Shown in pieces: positions 23,380 to 29,728 of a stretch of 29,728 nt of DNA (position 1 is its first letter; every line of letters begins with the position of its first letter). A model generated the notes under the pieces. That model had not been told where the DNA came from and made no database searches. It saw only the letters and a program-made list of their open reading frames with translations. Source of the DNA: a virus; the IMG/VR virus record IMGVR_UViG_3300040801_005641, positions 1-29,728 of that record. The stretch is one strand, 5' to 3'. The position numbers and the translations under genes were made by a program.

Positions 23380-24572
23380 TGACTTTATTAGAAAGATTAT
23401 ACACAGCAAGTTTTAGAGGTGTTGAATTTTATGTTACAGATGCCAGCACTAGGGGTGGAAGAAAGTTAGTTACTCATGAATTTCCAAATACAGATCGTAG
23501 ATATGTAGAAGATCTTGGCAGGCTACAAAAAGAGTTTACTGTAAGTGCTATAATTAGTGGCAATAATTATATTCAAGATCGTAATTCATTAATAGAAGCA
23601 TTAGAGACGCCTGGAAGGGGGTTATTAGTACATCCTTTTTATGGGAATTTACAAGTAGTTCCGAGGCCTTATACTTTAATTGAAGATACTAGGGAACTTG
23701 GACGCGCTAGATTTGATATTACTTTCCAAAGATCGGAAGAAAATATATTTCCAGAAGCAAATTTTTCTAATTTATCTAATATTAGTAGACAGGCTGATAA
23801 TTCCTTAGATAGATCTGTGCAAGATATCATAGATAATTTTAATGTAGATCCAAATTTCCCTGATAATTTTACAGATGCACAAAATACAATAGATAGAATA
23901 GTAGGATCTTTTGAAAGCAATTCTAGAACTTCAATAAGAAATAGAGATAATCTTAATCAATTTGATGCTGAGTTAAAAGATGCCGAAAGGGATAAGAATC
24001 AAGCTATAGATAATCCAGAACAATTATCGGAGCAAATAAAACAATTAATTGAGCTTTTAGAAAGGGTTTTAGAAGGCTCAGATCGTAAGATTAGAGTATA
24101 TAGTAGGTTTTATGATATTGGTGATAATAGAGCAAGGTTGGAACAAAACACCCAACAAAGAATAGAAAGACAAATCAATAGAGATACGCTTAATAAAGCA
24201 ATCCAAGCAGCTGCGCTTATCCAATCATATCGTAATGCAGTAATGATAGAATATGGTAATATCCGAGAGTTAAATGAAAATCGAAATTTACTTGAAGATC
24301 AATATAAGAAGGTACTTGCCAGCGATATCACAAGCAATGAAACAAAAAGAGAAATAGAAACTTTACGTAATGAGGTTCGTAAATTCTTTGAAGAAGAAGA
24401 GCTTAATGTTAATCGGATAGATGAAATTAATGTTAATACCCAGCCTCTAACATTGCTAACTTATAGTTATTATGGTTCCACAGCCAACGTAGAAAGGTTG
24501 GCAGATTTAAATGATATTAATGATAATGCTTTTATTGAAGGGCTAATAGAGATATTAACAGATGGCAGTTAG
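23379..24572 (+). CDS. Mu gpN-like protein (DNA circulation N-terminal domain)
   Basis: This is a 397-residue protein. Residues 1-110 fit the so-called DNA circulation N-terminal family: YTASFRGVEFYVTDASTRGGRK, then HEFPNTDRRYVEDLG, then GNNYIQDRNSLIEALETPGRG and HPFYGNLQV. Despite the name, Mu gpN is a baseplate component at the tail end. The rest (about 120-330) is helical and charged. It overlaps the gpP-like gene by 11 bases. Order tape measure, gpN, gpP matches Mu. Confidence 0.88.
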   Translation: MTLLERLYTASFRGVEFYVTDASTRGGRKLVTHEFPNTDRRYVEDLGRLQKEFTVSAIISGNNYIQDRNSLIEALETPGRGLLVHPFYGNLQVVPRPYTLIEDTRELGRARFDITFQRSEENIFPEANFSNLSNISRQADNSLDRSVQDIIDNFNVDPNFPDNFTDAQNTIDRIVGSFESNSRTSIRNRDNLNQFDAELKDAERDKNQAIDNPEQLSEQIKQLIELLERVLEGSDRKIRVYSRFYDIGDNRARLEQNTQQRIERQINRDTLNKAIQAAALIQSYRNAVMIEYGNIRELNENRNLLEDQYKKVLASDITSNETKREIETLRNEVRKFFEEEELNVNRIDEINVNTQPLTLLTYSYYGSTANVERLADLNDINDNAFIEGLIEILTDGS

Positions 24573-25701
24573 CATAGAAATTAATGGTATTAATTACACA
24601 GGTTTTACCTCAGTAAATGTCACTAAAGAAATAGATACTATTTCTGGAAAATTTAGTATTAATTCTGTATTCAGAGCGGGTGATAAATTTACTATATTAC
24701 GAGGTGATAGAGTTGTAGTTAAAGTAAATGATACTCCTATAATCAATGGTTATGTCGAATCTATATCAGCCAACTATACTTATGATTCTACTTCAATTAC
24801 AGTGCGTGGTAGGGATAAAACTTGCGATGTTATAGACAGCCAAATCGATGGTGATGTTGAATTTAACACCCCTTTATCTCTTACTAGAATAATCGAAAAA
24901 ACTTTAGAAAGAATAAATATACAAGATGTAAATGTAATTAATGAAGTGTCGGATTTGGAGCCTTTTACTGAATCAGATCTTATTAGTGGCCAGGTTGGAC
25001 AAACTGCGTTTGAGTTTTTAGAAAGTCATGCTCGGAAAAGGCAAGTTTTGCTCAGCACTAATGGTAATGGTGATATAGTAATAACCAGAGCAAGCGGTGA
25101 AACTATAAACGCATCGCTTCGACATAGGTTTAATGGTAATGATAATAATATATTAGAAGCCAGAGCCGAATATAGTATGAGTAGCAGATTTAATATTTAT
25201 CGCTGCAAAAGTCAAGGCAATACCTCGGGACTTAATGAGTTATCAATAAGACAATCAGAAGAAGAAAGTGAAAGCGTAGAAGAAACTAATATCAATTCAG
25301 ATGCCATAGATGATGAAATAAGGGATAGTAGAATACTAACATTTATAGCTGAGAATGCATCTGATTCCAGACAAGCCAGGCAAAGAGCAAGGTGGGAAGC
25401 AAATGTAAGAAGGGCTAGAAGTCTAAAATATTTAGTTACAGTGCAAGGTGATAGTTATGATGGTACTAATCCGTGGCCAGTTAACAGATTAGTTCAAGTA
25501 TTAGATGATTATGCCGATGTTAGTGCCTCATTGCTTATAGAGCGTGTAGAATTTAGTTTTGATCTTGATCAAGGCACTTTAACCAGTTTAAGTCTAGTGC
25601 CTCAAGATGCATATACTCCTGAGCCCGTTTTACCAGAGCCAACAGAGGAAGTTAATCCAACTGGAACAAAATATATATTGGAAGGTATTAATGGCAATTA
25701 G
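24562..25701 (+). CDS. Mu gpP-like baseplate hub protein
   Basis: This is a 379-residue protein. It begins with SIEINGINYTGFTSVNVTKEID and continues with FTILRGDRVVVKVNDTPIINGYVESI and the STSITVRGRDKTCDVIDSQI segment characteristic of Mu gp44/gpP and of gpD-like hub proteins. The hub forms the trimer through which the spike and tube connect. A probable domain near 280-345 (RARWEANVRRARSLKYLVTVQG) is also typical of gpP. It overlaps genes on both sides by 11 bases, so translation is coupled. Function is assigned by family and position. Confidence 0.88.
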   Translation: MAVSIEINGINYTGFTSVNVTKEIDTISGKFSINSVFRAGDKFTILRGDRVVVKVNDTPIINGYVESISANYTYDSTSITVRGRDKTCDVIDSQIDGDVEFNTPLSLTRIIEKTLERINIQDVNVINEVSDLEPFTESDLISGQVGQTAFEFLESHARKRQVLLSTNGNGDIVITRASGETINASLRHRFNGNDNNILEARAEYSMSSRFNIYRCKSQGNTSGLNELSIRQSEEESESVEETNINSDAIDDEIRDSRILTFIAENASDSRQARQRARWEANVRRARSLKYLVTVQGDSYDGTNPWPVNRLVQVLDDYADVSASLLIERVEFSFDLDQGTLTSLSLVPQDAYTPEPVLPEPTEEVNPTGTKYILEGINGN

Positions 25702-26347
25702 TTCAATGGTACGTAATGCATACAATAAGACTATCAATCTAATTAAAAGATGCTATATAAGTAGGGTTGGAAGCAATCAACAAAGATACCAAACTACACA
25801 AGTTAGTTATCTTAATAAAACAGCTAATATAGAAGTATTATATCCGTACGGTTTATCTGGCAACCCGCCACGTAATAGTCTTGGATTAATGTTTAATGTT
25901 CAGGGGCAGGAAGAAAATAGAGCTGCTATTTTTAACTTGCCAAGTAAAAGGGTTAGAAATTTAAAAGAAGGTGAAGTTGCTATATCTAATTATCTTACAG
26001 AAAGCAGAGTTGTCTTTAAGGAAAATGGTGATATAGAAGTTATAGGAAAAAATAATCAAACTATCAATATAACAAGCAACTCAGAAATAACGGTTGGAGG
26101 CGATGTAACAATTAATGTTACTGGTAATGTTGATCTAACTAGCAGCCTTACTACTATAAACAACGATGTTAAAGTTAATGGTAATGTTGATATTTCTGGC
26201 AGCGCAACTATAGGATCTGGAAGTGGAGCACAAAGCGCAGTAGCCACAGTTGGTGATTCAGTTGAAGTTGAAGTGACAGGTGGAAGTAGTGCGGGCACAT
26301 ATTCAGGTAGTATTACCAGCGGTTCTAATAACGCTACAACTAGTTAA
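25691..26347 (+). CDS. Mu gp45-like baseplate spike protein
   Basis: The start at 25691 (MAISSMVRN) is preferred over the in-frame ATG at 25607, which lies deep inside the gpP-like gene; GGAAGG precedes 25691. The 218-residue product matches Mu gp45: an N-terminal helix, an OB-like domain (KTANIEVLYPYGLSGNPP, GLMFNVQGQEENRAAI), and then a regular beta-helix of NI/VT repeats (TVGGDVTINVTGNVDL, VKVNGNVDISGSATI). Such trimeric spikes puncture the outer membrane. The C-terminus (Gly/Ser-rich) is unusual in lacking an obvious metal-binding HxH tip. A terminator-like hairpin follows. Confidence 0.88.
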   Translation: MAISSMVRNAYNKTINLIKRCYISRVGSNQQRYQTTQVSYLNKTANIEVLYPYGLSGNPPRNSLGLMFNVQGQEENRAAIFNLPSKRVRNLKEGEVAISNYLTESRVVFKENGDIEVIGKNNQTINITSNSEITVGGDVTINVTGNVDLTSSLTTINNDVKVNGNVDISGSATIGSGSGAQSAVATVGDSVEVEVTGGSSAGTYSGSITSGSNNATTS

Positions 26348-26352
26348 AAATC

Positions 26353-26379
26353 TAGTATAAAAAATACTATTTGTTTTTT
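26353..26379 (+). terminator. AT-rich terminator-like hairpin after the spike gene
   Basis: TAGTAT and ATACTA (26353-26358 and 26364-26369) form a perfect 6-base stem with an AAAAA loop, followed by TTTGTTTTTT. The stem has few G-C pairs and may be weak. The rest of this 121-base gap is AT-rich; no TTGC-type promoter was found in it. Confidence 0.45.
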
Positions 26380-26468
26380 ATTTATTAGCTAGCCTTTTGT
26401 TTATTTTATTATTCATCGTAATTATGATATATTAAAAATTGATTTATTAATATAGTTTTTTAACCTTG

Positions 26469-26954
26469 ATGACTAAGAAAGTAGACTTAAAACTAAGAAG
26501 AAGAAAAGATCTAAAAGATTTATATGATTTAGAGCTGCAAAATGGTGATTTAGCTTTGGTGAATAACTTCAACACAGCGCTTCAAATGGTTATATATTGT
26601 GAAAGAAGGGCTGATCCAAGTGAAGTAAGGCCGCCGCAGCTTCGTCGGGGATGGTGGGGAAATGAATTATCCTTAGTGGCTGGATTTGAAATTGGTTCTA
26701 AATTATGGTTGCTTAAGCAGGCAAGACGTACTCAAGATACACTTAACAAGGCTATTACTTATACTCAGGAAGGTTTGCAGTGGCTAGTTGATGATGGTTA
26801 TCTTGATAAGGTAGAAGTAGAAGGATTTTTCTCAGGTGATAGTGGTATTAGGTTAGAAATAAGGTTACTTAGACCTGATAATATAACAGAGACAAGGTTT
26901 TTTGATCTTTGGCAAAATACAGAAAGAACAATAGATGATGATAGGGTGCTATAA
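26469..26954 (+). CDS. Mu gp46-like baseplate protein
   Basis: ATG at 26469 is taken as start rather than TTG at 26466. The product is 161 residues. DLELQNGDLALVNNFNTALQ, then LRRGWWGNELS, then GSKLWLLKQARRT and YTQEGLQWLVDDG are the hallmarks of the Mu gp46 family, a baseplate wedge component equivalent in place to T4 gp25-type proteins. The stop overlaps the gp47-like gene by one base (TAATG), and gp46-gp47-gp48 is the normal order. Confidence 0.92.
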   Translation: MTKKVDLKLRRRKDLKDLYDLELQNGDLALVNNFNTALQMVIYCERRADPSEVRPPQLRRGWWGNELSLVAGFEIGSKLWLLKQARRTQDTLNKAITYTQEGLQWLVDDGYLDKVEVEGFFSGDSGIRLEIRLLRPDNITETRFFDLWQNTERTIDDDRVL

Positions 26955-28510
26955 TGCCATTCAATTTTCCAGAAAACAGAGATGAAATAGAGCAAAGAGC
27001 TAAATCAGATGTTCAGAATGAATTACCAGATTCCAACCCATTCTTACGTAACTCGTATTTATCGGCTATAGTAGTAGCTTTTTCAGGAAGAATTTTTGAT
27101 TTTTATTTGAAAGTAAAAAGATTAATTAGGCAGTTATTTCCAGACACAGCAACTAATGAATTTTTAGAACGCTGGGGCTCTTATGTAGATATATTACGCC
27201 GCCCTGGAACAAGGTCTAGTGGAAATATAACCATAACAGGTAATAGTGGTGAAACTATACCTAATGGCACTGAATTAACCGATGATAATAATAATGAATA
27301 TATAACATTGGTTAGTAGAACCATAAATGAACAAACAATAGAAATAGATAGTATAGAAAGAGATGGGGACACAGCCACAGTAACTACTCTTAATGCTCAT
27401 AGATTAATAACTGGAATGGAAGCCAGTATAAGCGGTGCCGATCAATCTGAGTATAATGGAACTTTTGAGATTTCAGTAACTTCGGAAACAGAGTTTAGTT
27501 ATCAGGTAACAGGTTCCCCTGCAACTCCTGCTACTGGTACTGATATAGAAGCAGCTGCAACATTTGCTAGTGTTAACATAGAAGCAAATGATTTTGGTAA
27601 TGAGCTTAATCTAACTGGTAATAATAGAGTTAGTTTGGTTTCTAATATATCTGGTGTAGATAATACTGCAAGGGTTCAATATCCAGGTTTAACTGGAGGA
27701 GCTGATCAAGAAGATGACGAATCCCTTAGACGTAGAATATTATTTCGTTATCAGAATCCAGTTGCCTTATTTAACGATAATGCTATAGAAGAAAAAGCGT
27801 TAGAAGTACCAGGAGTTACTAGGGTTTTTATTGAGAGCCCTGGAACATTAATTAGAACTTTGGATGTAGACAGCATAACAAGATCTAATCAAATAGCTAC
27901 TGTTACTACAACTACTTCTCATTTCTTAGAAGATGGGCAAATAATGGAAATATCAGGCGCCGATCAATCTGAGTATAATGTAAGTCGTAAAGTTATTACT
28001 ATAGATGGAACTAATTATGCTTATCGTGTAGAAGGATCGCCAGCAAGTCCTGCTACTGGTTCTGATATTACAGTACAAACTTCAATACCTAATGGACAAG
28101 TTCAAATATATTTTACCCGTGATGATGATGATAATATTATTCCTAATTCGGCTGAGATAGAAGCAGTTAAGAATAGTATATTAGAAATCAAGCCAGCCCA
28201 TGTTTCAGATGCAGATGTAGTGGTCTTAGCTCCTGAACCTATCGAAGTTAATTTTGAATTTGATTCTTTAGATCCTAATACTAGTTCAATGAGAAGTGCA
28301 ATAACTGCTAGTTTGGAAGCCTTCTTTGAGGAAAACACAACGGTTAGTCAAAATGTGCTTCAGGATCAATACAGGTCGGTAATATACCGTACTATAGATA
28401 CTACAACGGGCGATAGGGTAAGAAGCTTTACACTAACAACACCTAGTGGTGATATAGCTGTGGAATCAGGGCAATTACCTATTTTAGGTAATATTGAGTT
28501 TCCAAATTAA
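26954..28510 (+). CDS. baseplate J-like (Mu gp47) wedge protein with two inserted FCCH-like domains
   Basis: This 518-residue protein is about 150 residues longer than typical Mu gp47-like proteins (about 360). The core is typical: LRNSYLSAIVVAFSGRIFDFYL, then FLERWGSYVDILRRPGT, GNITITGNSGETIPNGTEL, TGGADQEDDESLRRRILFRYQNP and AIEEKALEVPGVTRVF. The extra length comes from two E1-FCCH-like repeats, at residues 131-197 and 304-372, sharing ATVTT...H.L..G....ISGADQSEYN....... Y.V.GSPA.PATG. The second copy lies immediately after the conserved VFIESPG segment. The gp47 family forms the wedges that surround the hub and trigger sheath contraction. The inserted domains may project outward; that is inference. 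Confidence 0.92.
   Translation: MPFNFPENRDEIEQRAKSDVQNELPDSNPFLRNSYLSAIVVAFSGRIFDFYLKVKRLIRQLFPDTATNEFLERWGSYVDILRRPGTRSSGNITITGNSGETIPNGTELTDDNNNEYITLVSRTINEQTIEIDSIERDGDTATVTTLNAHRLITGMEASISGADQSEYNGTFEISVTSETEFSYQVTGSPATPATGTDIEAAATFASVNIEANDFGNELNLTGNNRVSLVSNISGVDNTARVQYPGLTGGADQEDDESLRRRILFRYQNPVALFNDNAIEEKALEVPGVTRVFIESPGTLIRTLDVDSITRSNQIATVTTTTSHFLEDGQIMEISGADQSEYNVSRKVITIDGTNYAYRVEGSPASPATGSDITVQTSIPNGQVQIYFTRDDDDNIIPNSAEIEAVKNSILEIKPAHVSDADVVVLAPEPIEVNFEFDSLDPNTSSMRSAITASLEAFFEENTTVSQNVLQDQYRSVIYRTIDTTTGDRVRSFTLTTPSGDIAVESGQLPILGNIEFPN
27344..27544 (+). repeat. FCCH-like domain repeat, copy 1 in gp47-like gene
   Basis: This encodes residues 131-197. It shares an exact 22-base segment (27437-27458) with copy 2, against general divergence elsewhere, which points to a duplication or later conversion between copies. 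The encoded motif is ISGADQSEYN. Confidence 0.75.
27863..28069 (+). repeat. FCCH-like domain repeat, copy 2 in gp47-like gene
   Basis: This encodes residues 304-372. The exact match to copy 1 is 27959-27980. Both copies end in GSPA.PATG. The two copies are 519 bases apart, with core gp47 sequence between them. Confidence 0.75.
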
Positions 28511-28520
28511 GAGGTAAATA

Positions 28521-29156
28521 ATGAGTGTCTGTAAGAAGTTATTTAAGTCATTTACAAGACAAGAGCATACAGATAGTTTGGTGCAATATTTACCAGGAGG
28601 CGAAGCTTTTGATGCTAAAAATGAAGAAAGTTCAATATTAAGAAAATTATTTGCAGGTTTGGCAGTAGAAGTTAAACGCTCAGAAGATTTGCTTAATGAT
28701 ATAACTTCGGAGCATGATATAAGATGTACAACTAAATTTTTAAAAGAATGGGAAAAGGCACTTGGGATACCAGATAGCTGCTTTCCAGGCACTGGTTCAT
28801 TAGAAATTAGACGCCAACATGTGCTTATTAAACTTGCCTCTTTAGGTGTATCAACCGAGCAAGGTTTCATTGATTTAGCTGCCATGTTTGGCTTTAAATC
28901 TTTAATCCCATCGGCTGCTACATATGGGGTTTTTCCTTTAGCTTTTCCAGCCACATTTTACCAGTACCCACAAGATGCTAGATTTACTATGATAGTTTAT
29001 TTAGATGCAGATAATGTTCCAGAAGTATTTCCATTTGAAGTAACTAAATTTCCTATTCCTTTTTTCAGCAATGTTAGTAATATTGTCGAATGCTTAATTA
29101 GAAAATTAGCACCTGCCAATGTTAATGTAAGATTTGTATATATTGATCTGAGTTGA
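28521..29156 (+). CDS. Mu gp48-like baseplate protein
   Basis: This is a 211-residue protein. YLPGGEAFDAKNEESSILRKLFAGLAVEVKRSEDLLNDI at the N-terminus (positions about 23-61), then LKEWEKALGIPDSCFPGTGS with IEIRR-type SLEIRRQHVLIKLASLGV, is the signature of the gp48/DUF2313 family. It is the last wedge-type gene of the Mu tail module and joins baseplate to fibres. A GAGG ribosome site lies just upstream. In Mu the fibre genes follow next; here an unknown gene and a methyltransferase follow instead, so fibres must be encoded elsewhere, perhaps by the 2436-5537 cluster. Confidence 0.92.
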   Translation: MSVCKKLFKSFTRQEHTDSLVQYLPGGEAFDAKNEESSILRKLFAGLAVEVKRSEDLLNDITSEHDIRCTTKFLKEWEKALGIPDSCFPGTGSLEIRRQHVLIKLASLGVSTEQGFIDLAAMFGFKSLIPSAATYGVFPLAFPATFYQYPQDARFTMIVYLDADNVPEVFPFEVTKFPIPFFSNVSNIVECLIRKLAPANVNVRFVYIDLS

Positions 29157-29183
29157 GAAATACAAAAAGATGATAAAACAATA

Positions 29184-29212
29184 TTGCTATTCAACTTTTA
29201 ATATGGTAATCA
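29184..29212 (+). promoter_or_regulatory. promoter-like element TTGCTA-N17-TAATCA
   Basis: TTGCTA (29184-29189) and TAATCA (29207-29212) are 17 bases apart and end 22 bases before the ATG at 29235. A small inverted repeat, AATATG-N5-CATATT (29200-29216), overlaps the second hexamer. This is the weakest of the five elements. Confidence 0.4.
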
Positions 29213-29234
29213 TATTTAAAAATTACTAGGGGTT

Positions 29235-29543
29235 ATGGCGAAATTATTTTACAAAGTTGATACTTATATCGATTTATACCAACTAGCTTTTAACTTAAGC
29301 GAAGATTATAAAAATAATACATTTACTAAGGAACAAATCAAAAAATTTGATAAATTATTAGATCATTATATTAACCGAGTTATTATGCTGCGCTTATATA
29401 GGCACGATGGTTATTTAGAAGAATTATTTGGCAAAAAGTTTCTTAAATTATTCAAATCCTTAGAAGTTTATATTAAATCAAGGGAGCCTCTTAGAGTATT
29501 AGAAGATAAAATAGATGATAATTTTAATATCAAGTTTGGCTAA
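29235..29543 (+). CDS. unknown 102-residue helical protein after the tail module
   Basis: This protein is not recognised. It is mostly helical and rich in Lys, Leu, Asp and Tyr (LAFNLSEDYKNN, KEQIKKFDKLLDHYINRVIML, LEELFGKKFLKLFKSLEVYIK), with no signal peptide or membrane segment. AGGGG precedes the start. Its C-terminus, FNIKFG, is nearly repeated by the first residues of the next gene (MNIKYG), and the underlying DNA is a near-direct repeat 20 bases apart, possibly marking an insertion junction. The stop overlaps the methyltransferase start as TAATG. A chaperone or regulator role is possible, but nothing in the sequence decides it. Confidence 0.6.
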   Translation: MAKLFYKVDTYIDLYQLAFNLSEDYKNNTFTKEQIKKFDKLLDHYINRVIMLRLYRHDGYLEELFGKKFLKLFKSLEVYIKSREPLRVLEDKIDDNFNIKFG

Positions 29544-29728
29544 TGAATATCAAATATGGTAATTTTCTAACTGAGGAAGTATTTGATGATGCATTTGATA
29601 TAGTAATAGGTAACCCGCCTTATCGTGGTTTCAGTTATCAAACAGAGCAACAAAAGCAAGAAATGGGTTATGTGTTCCAAGGCTTTAAAAATTATAGAAA
29701 GCTAGATTATAGTGCAGCCTTTATGGTA
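29543..29728 (+). CDS. DNA adenine methyltransferase, N-terminal part of a motif IV-start form (3' end outside the window)
   Basis: Sixty-two residues are visible. The frame starts MNIKYGNFLTEE and reaches motif IV (FDIVIGNPPY) by residue 27, so as annotated it lacks the upstream SAM motif I. After motif IV the sequence turns MmeI-like: SYQTEQQKQEMGYVF and YRKLDYSAAFMV, matching KYQIKQQKEDMAYIF and YKKLDYVACWFV of the protein at 8436-10355. Before motif IV it resembles the Eco57I-like gene at 975. It thus looks like a chimera joined at motif IV. The start overlaps the upstream stop by one base. Confidence 0.75.
   Translation, partial: MNIKYGNFLTEEVFDDAFDIVIGNPPYRGFSYQTEQQKQEMGYVFQGFKNYRKLDYSAAFMV

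Noticed and set aside
22215-23409. Long antisense open frames opposite the tape measure gene
   Set aside because: They mirror the codon pattern of a clearly recognised + strand gene, show no protein family features and lack ribosome sites.
25607-25690. Upstream start for the spike gene
   Set aside because: It would overlap 95 bases of the gpP-like gene, and the extra residues do not resemble gp45; GGAAGG precedes the ATG at 25691.
29200-29216. Hairpin AATATG-N5-CATATT as a terminator after the gp48-like gene
   Set aside because: The stem is short and A/T-only, and no T-run follows; it is better treated as part of a possible promoter region.
1-29728. CRISPR array, tRNA or rRNA genes
   Set aside because: No regularly spaced repeats, cloverleaf-like sequences or rRNA-like segments were noticed on either strand.

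Overview
The window holds most of the virion-assembly region of a tailed phage or prophage with an HK97-type head and a Mu-type contractile tail, that is, a myovirus-like mosaic. The DNA is strongly AT-rich. Genes are tightly packed, almost all on the + strand, with frequent ATGA or TAATG start/stop overlaps. The host is probably an AT-rich Gram-negative bacterium; an intracellular alphaproteobacterium would fit, but nothing in the window proves it. No integrase, replication gene, lysis gene, recognisable small terminase, tRNA, rRNA or CRISPR array was seen. The longest stretch without a gene is about 245 bases (11956-12200).

Layout. Bases 2-2378 hold two DNA methyltransferase C-terminal portions: an MmeI-type one running in from the left edge, then an Eco57I/TaqI-like one that starts at catalytic motif IV. 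Bases 2436-5537 encode five beta-rich virion surface or fibre proteins. Large terminase (5537-6955) and portal (7046-8446) follow. A 639-residue MmeI-type methyltransferase (8436-10355) sits between portal and the Mu gpF-like head protein (10357-11160) and is bounded by a 12-bp direct repeat. A reverse-strand island (11157-11955) carries an orphan StbD/RelB-like antitoxin and two unknown small genes. Then come prohead protease, major capsid protein, a head protein, a terminator, two small head genes, head-tail connector, head closure, gp10-like protein and tail terminator (12201-18731). The Mu-like tail module follows: sheath, tube, tail-assembly chaperone with a -1 frameshift extension, tape measure, gpN, gpP, gp45, gp46, gp47 and gp48 (18856-29156). 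The window ends with an unknown 102-residue protein and the start of a further methyltransferase.

How the genes work together. Protease, capsid protein and portal build the prohead, and terminase fills it with DNA. The connector, closure and terminator proteins join head to tail. The chaperone and its frameshifted form organise tube assembly around the tape measure, and the sheath surrounds the tube. The gpN-gp48 set builds the baseplate. The methyltransferases lack visible nuclease domains and most plausibly modify phage DNA against host restriction, although two of the three visible starts or fragments lack the SAM-binding motif in the part seen.

Most notable points: (1) methyltransferase segments at three places in one structural operon, one with a clear 12-bp duplication at its insertion point; (2) a recurring TTGCWW-N17-hexamer promoter-like element in five of the intergenic gaps; (3) a textbook TTTTTTG slippery site and a 58-codon frameshift ORF in the tail chaperone region; (4) E1-FCCH-like repeats inserted into baseplate and tail-terminator proteins; (5) an orphan antitoxin next to a perfect inverted repeat.
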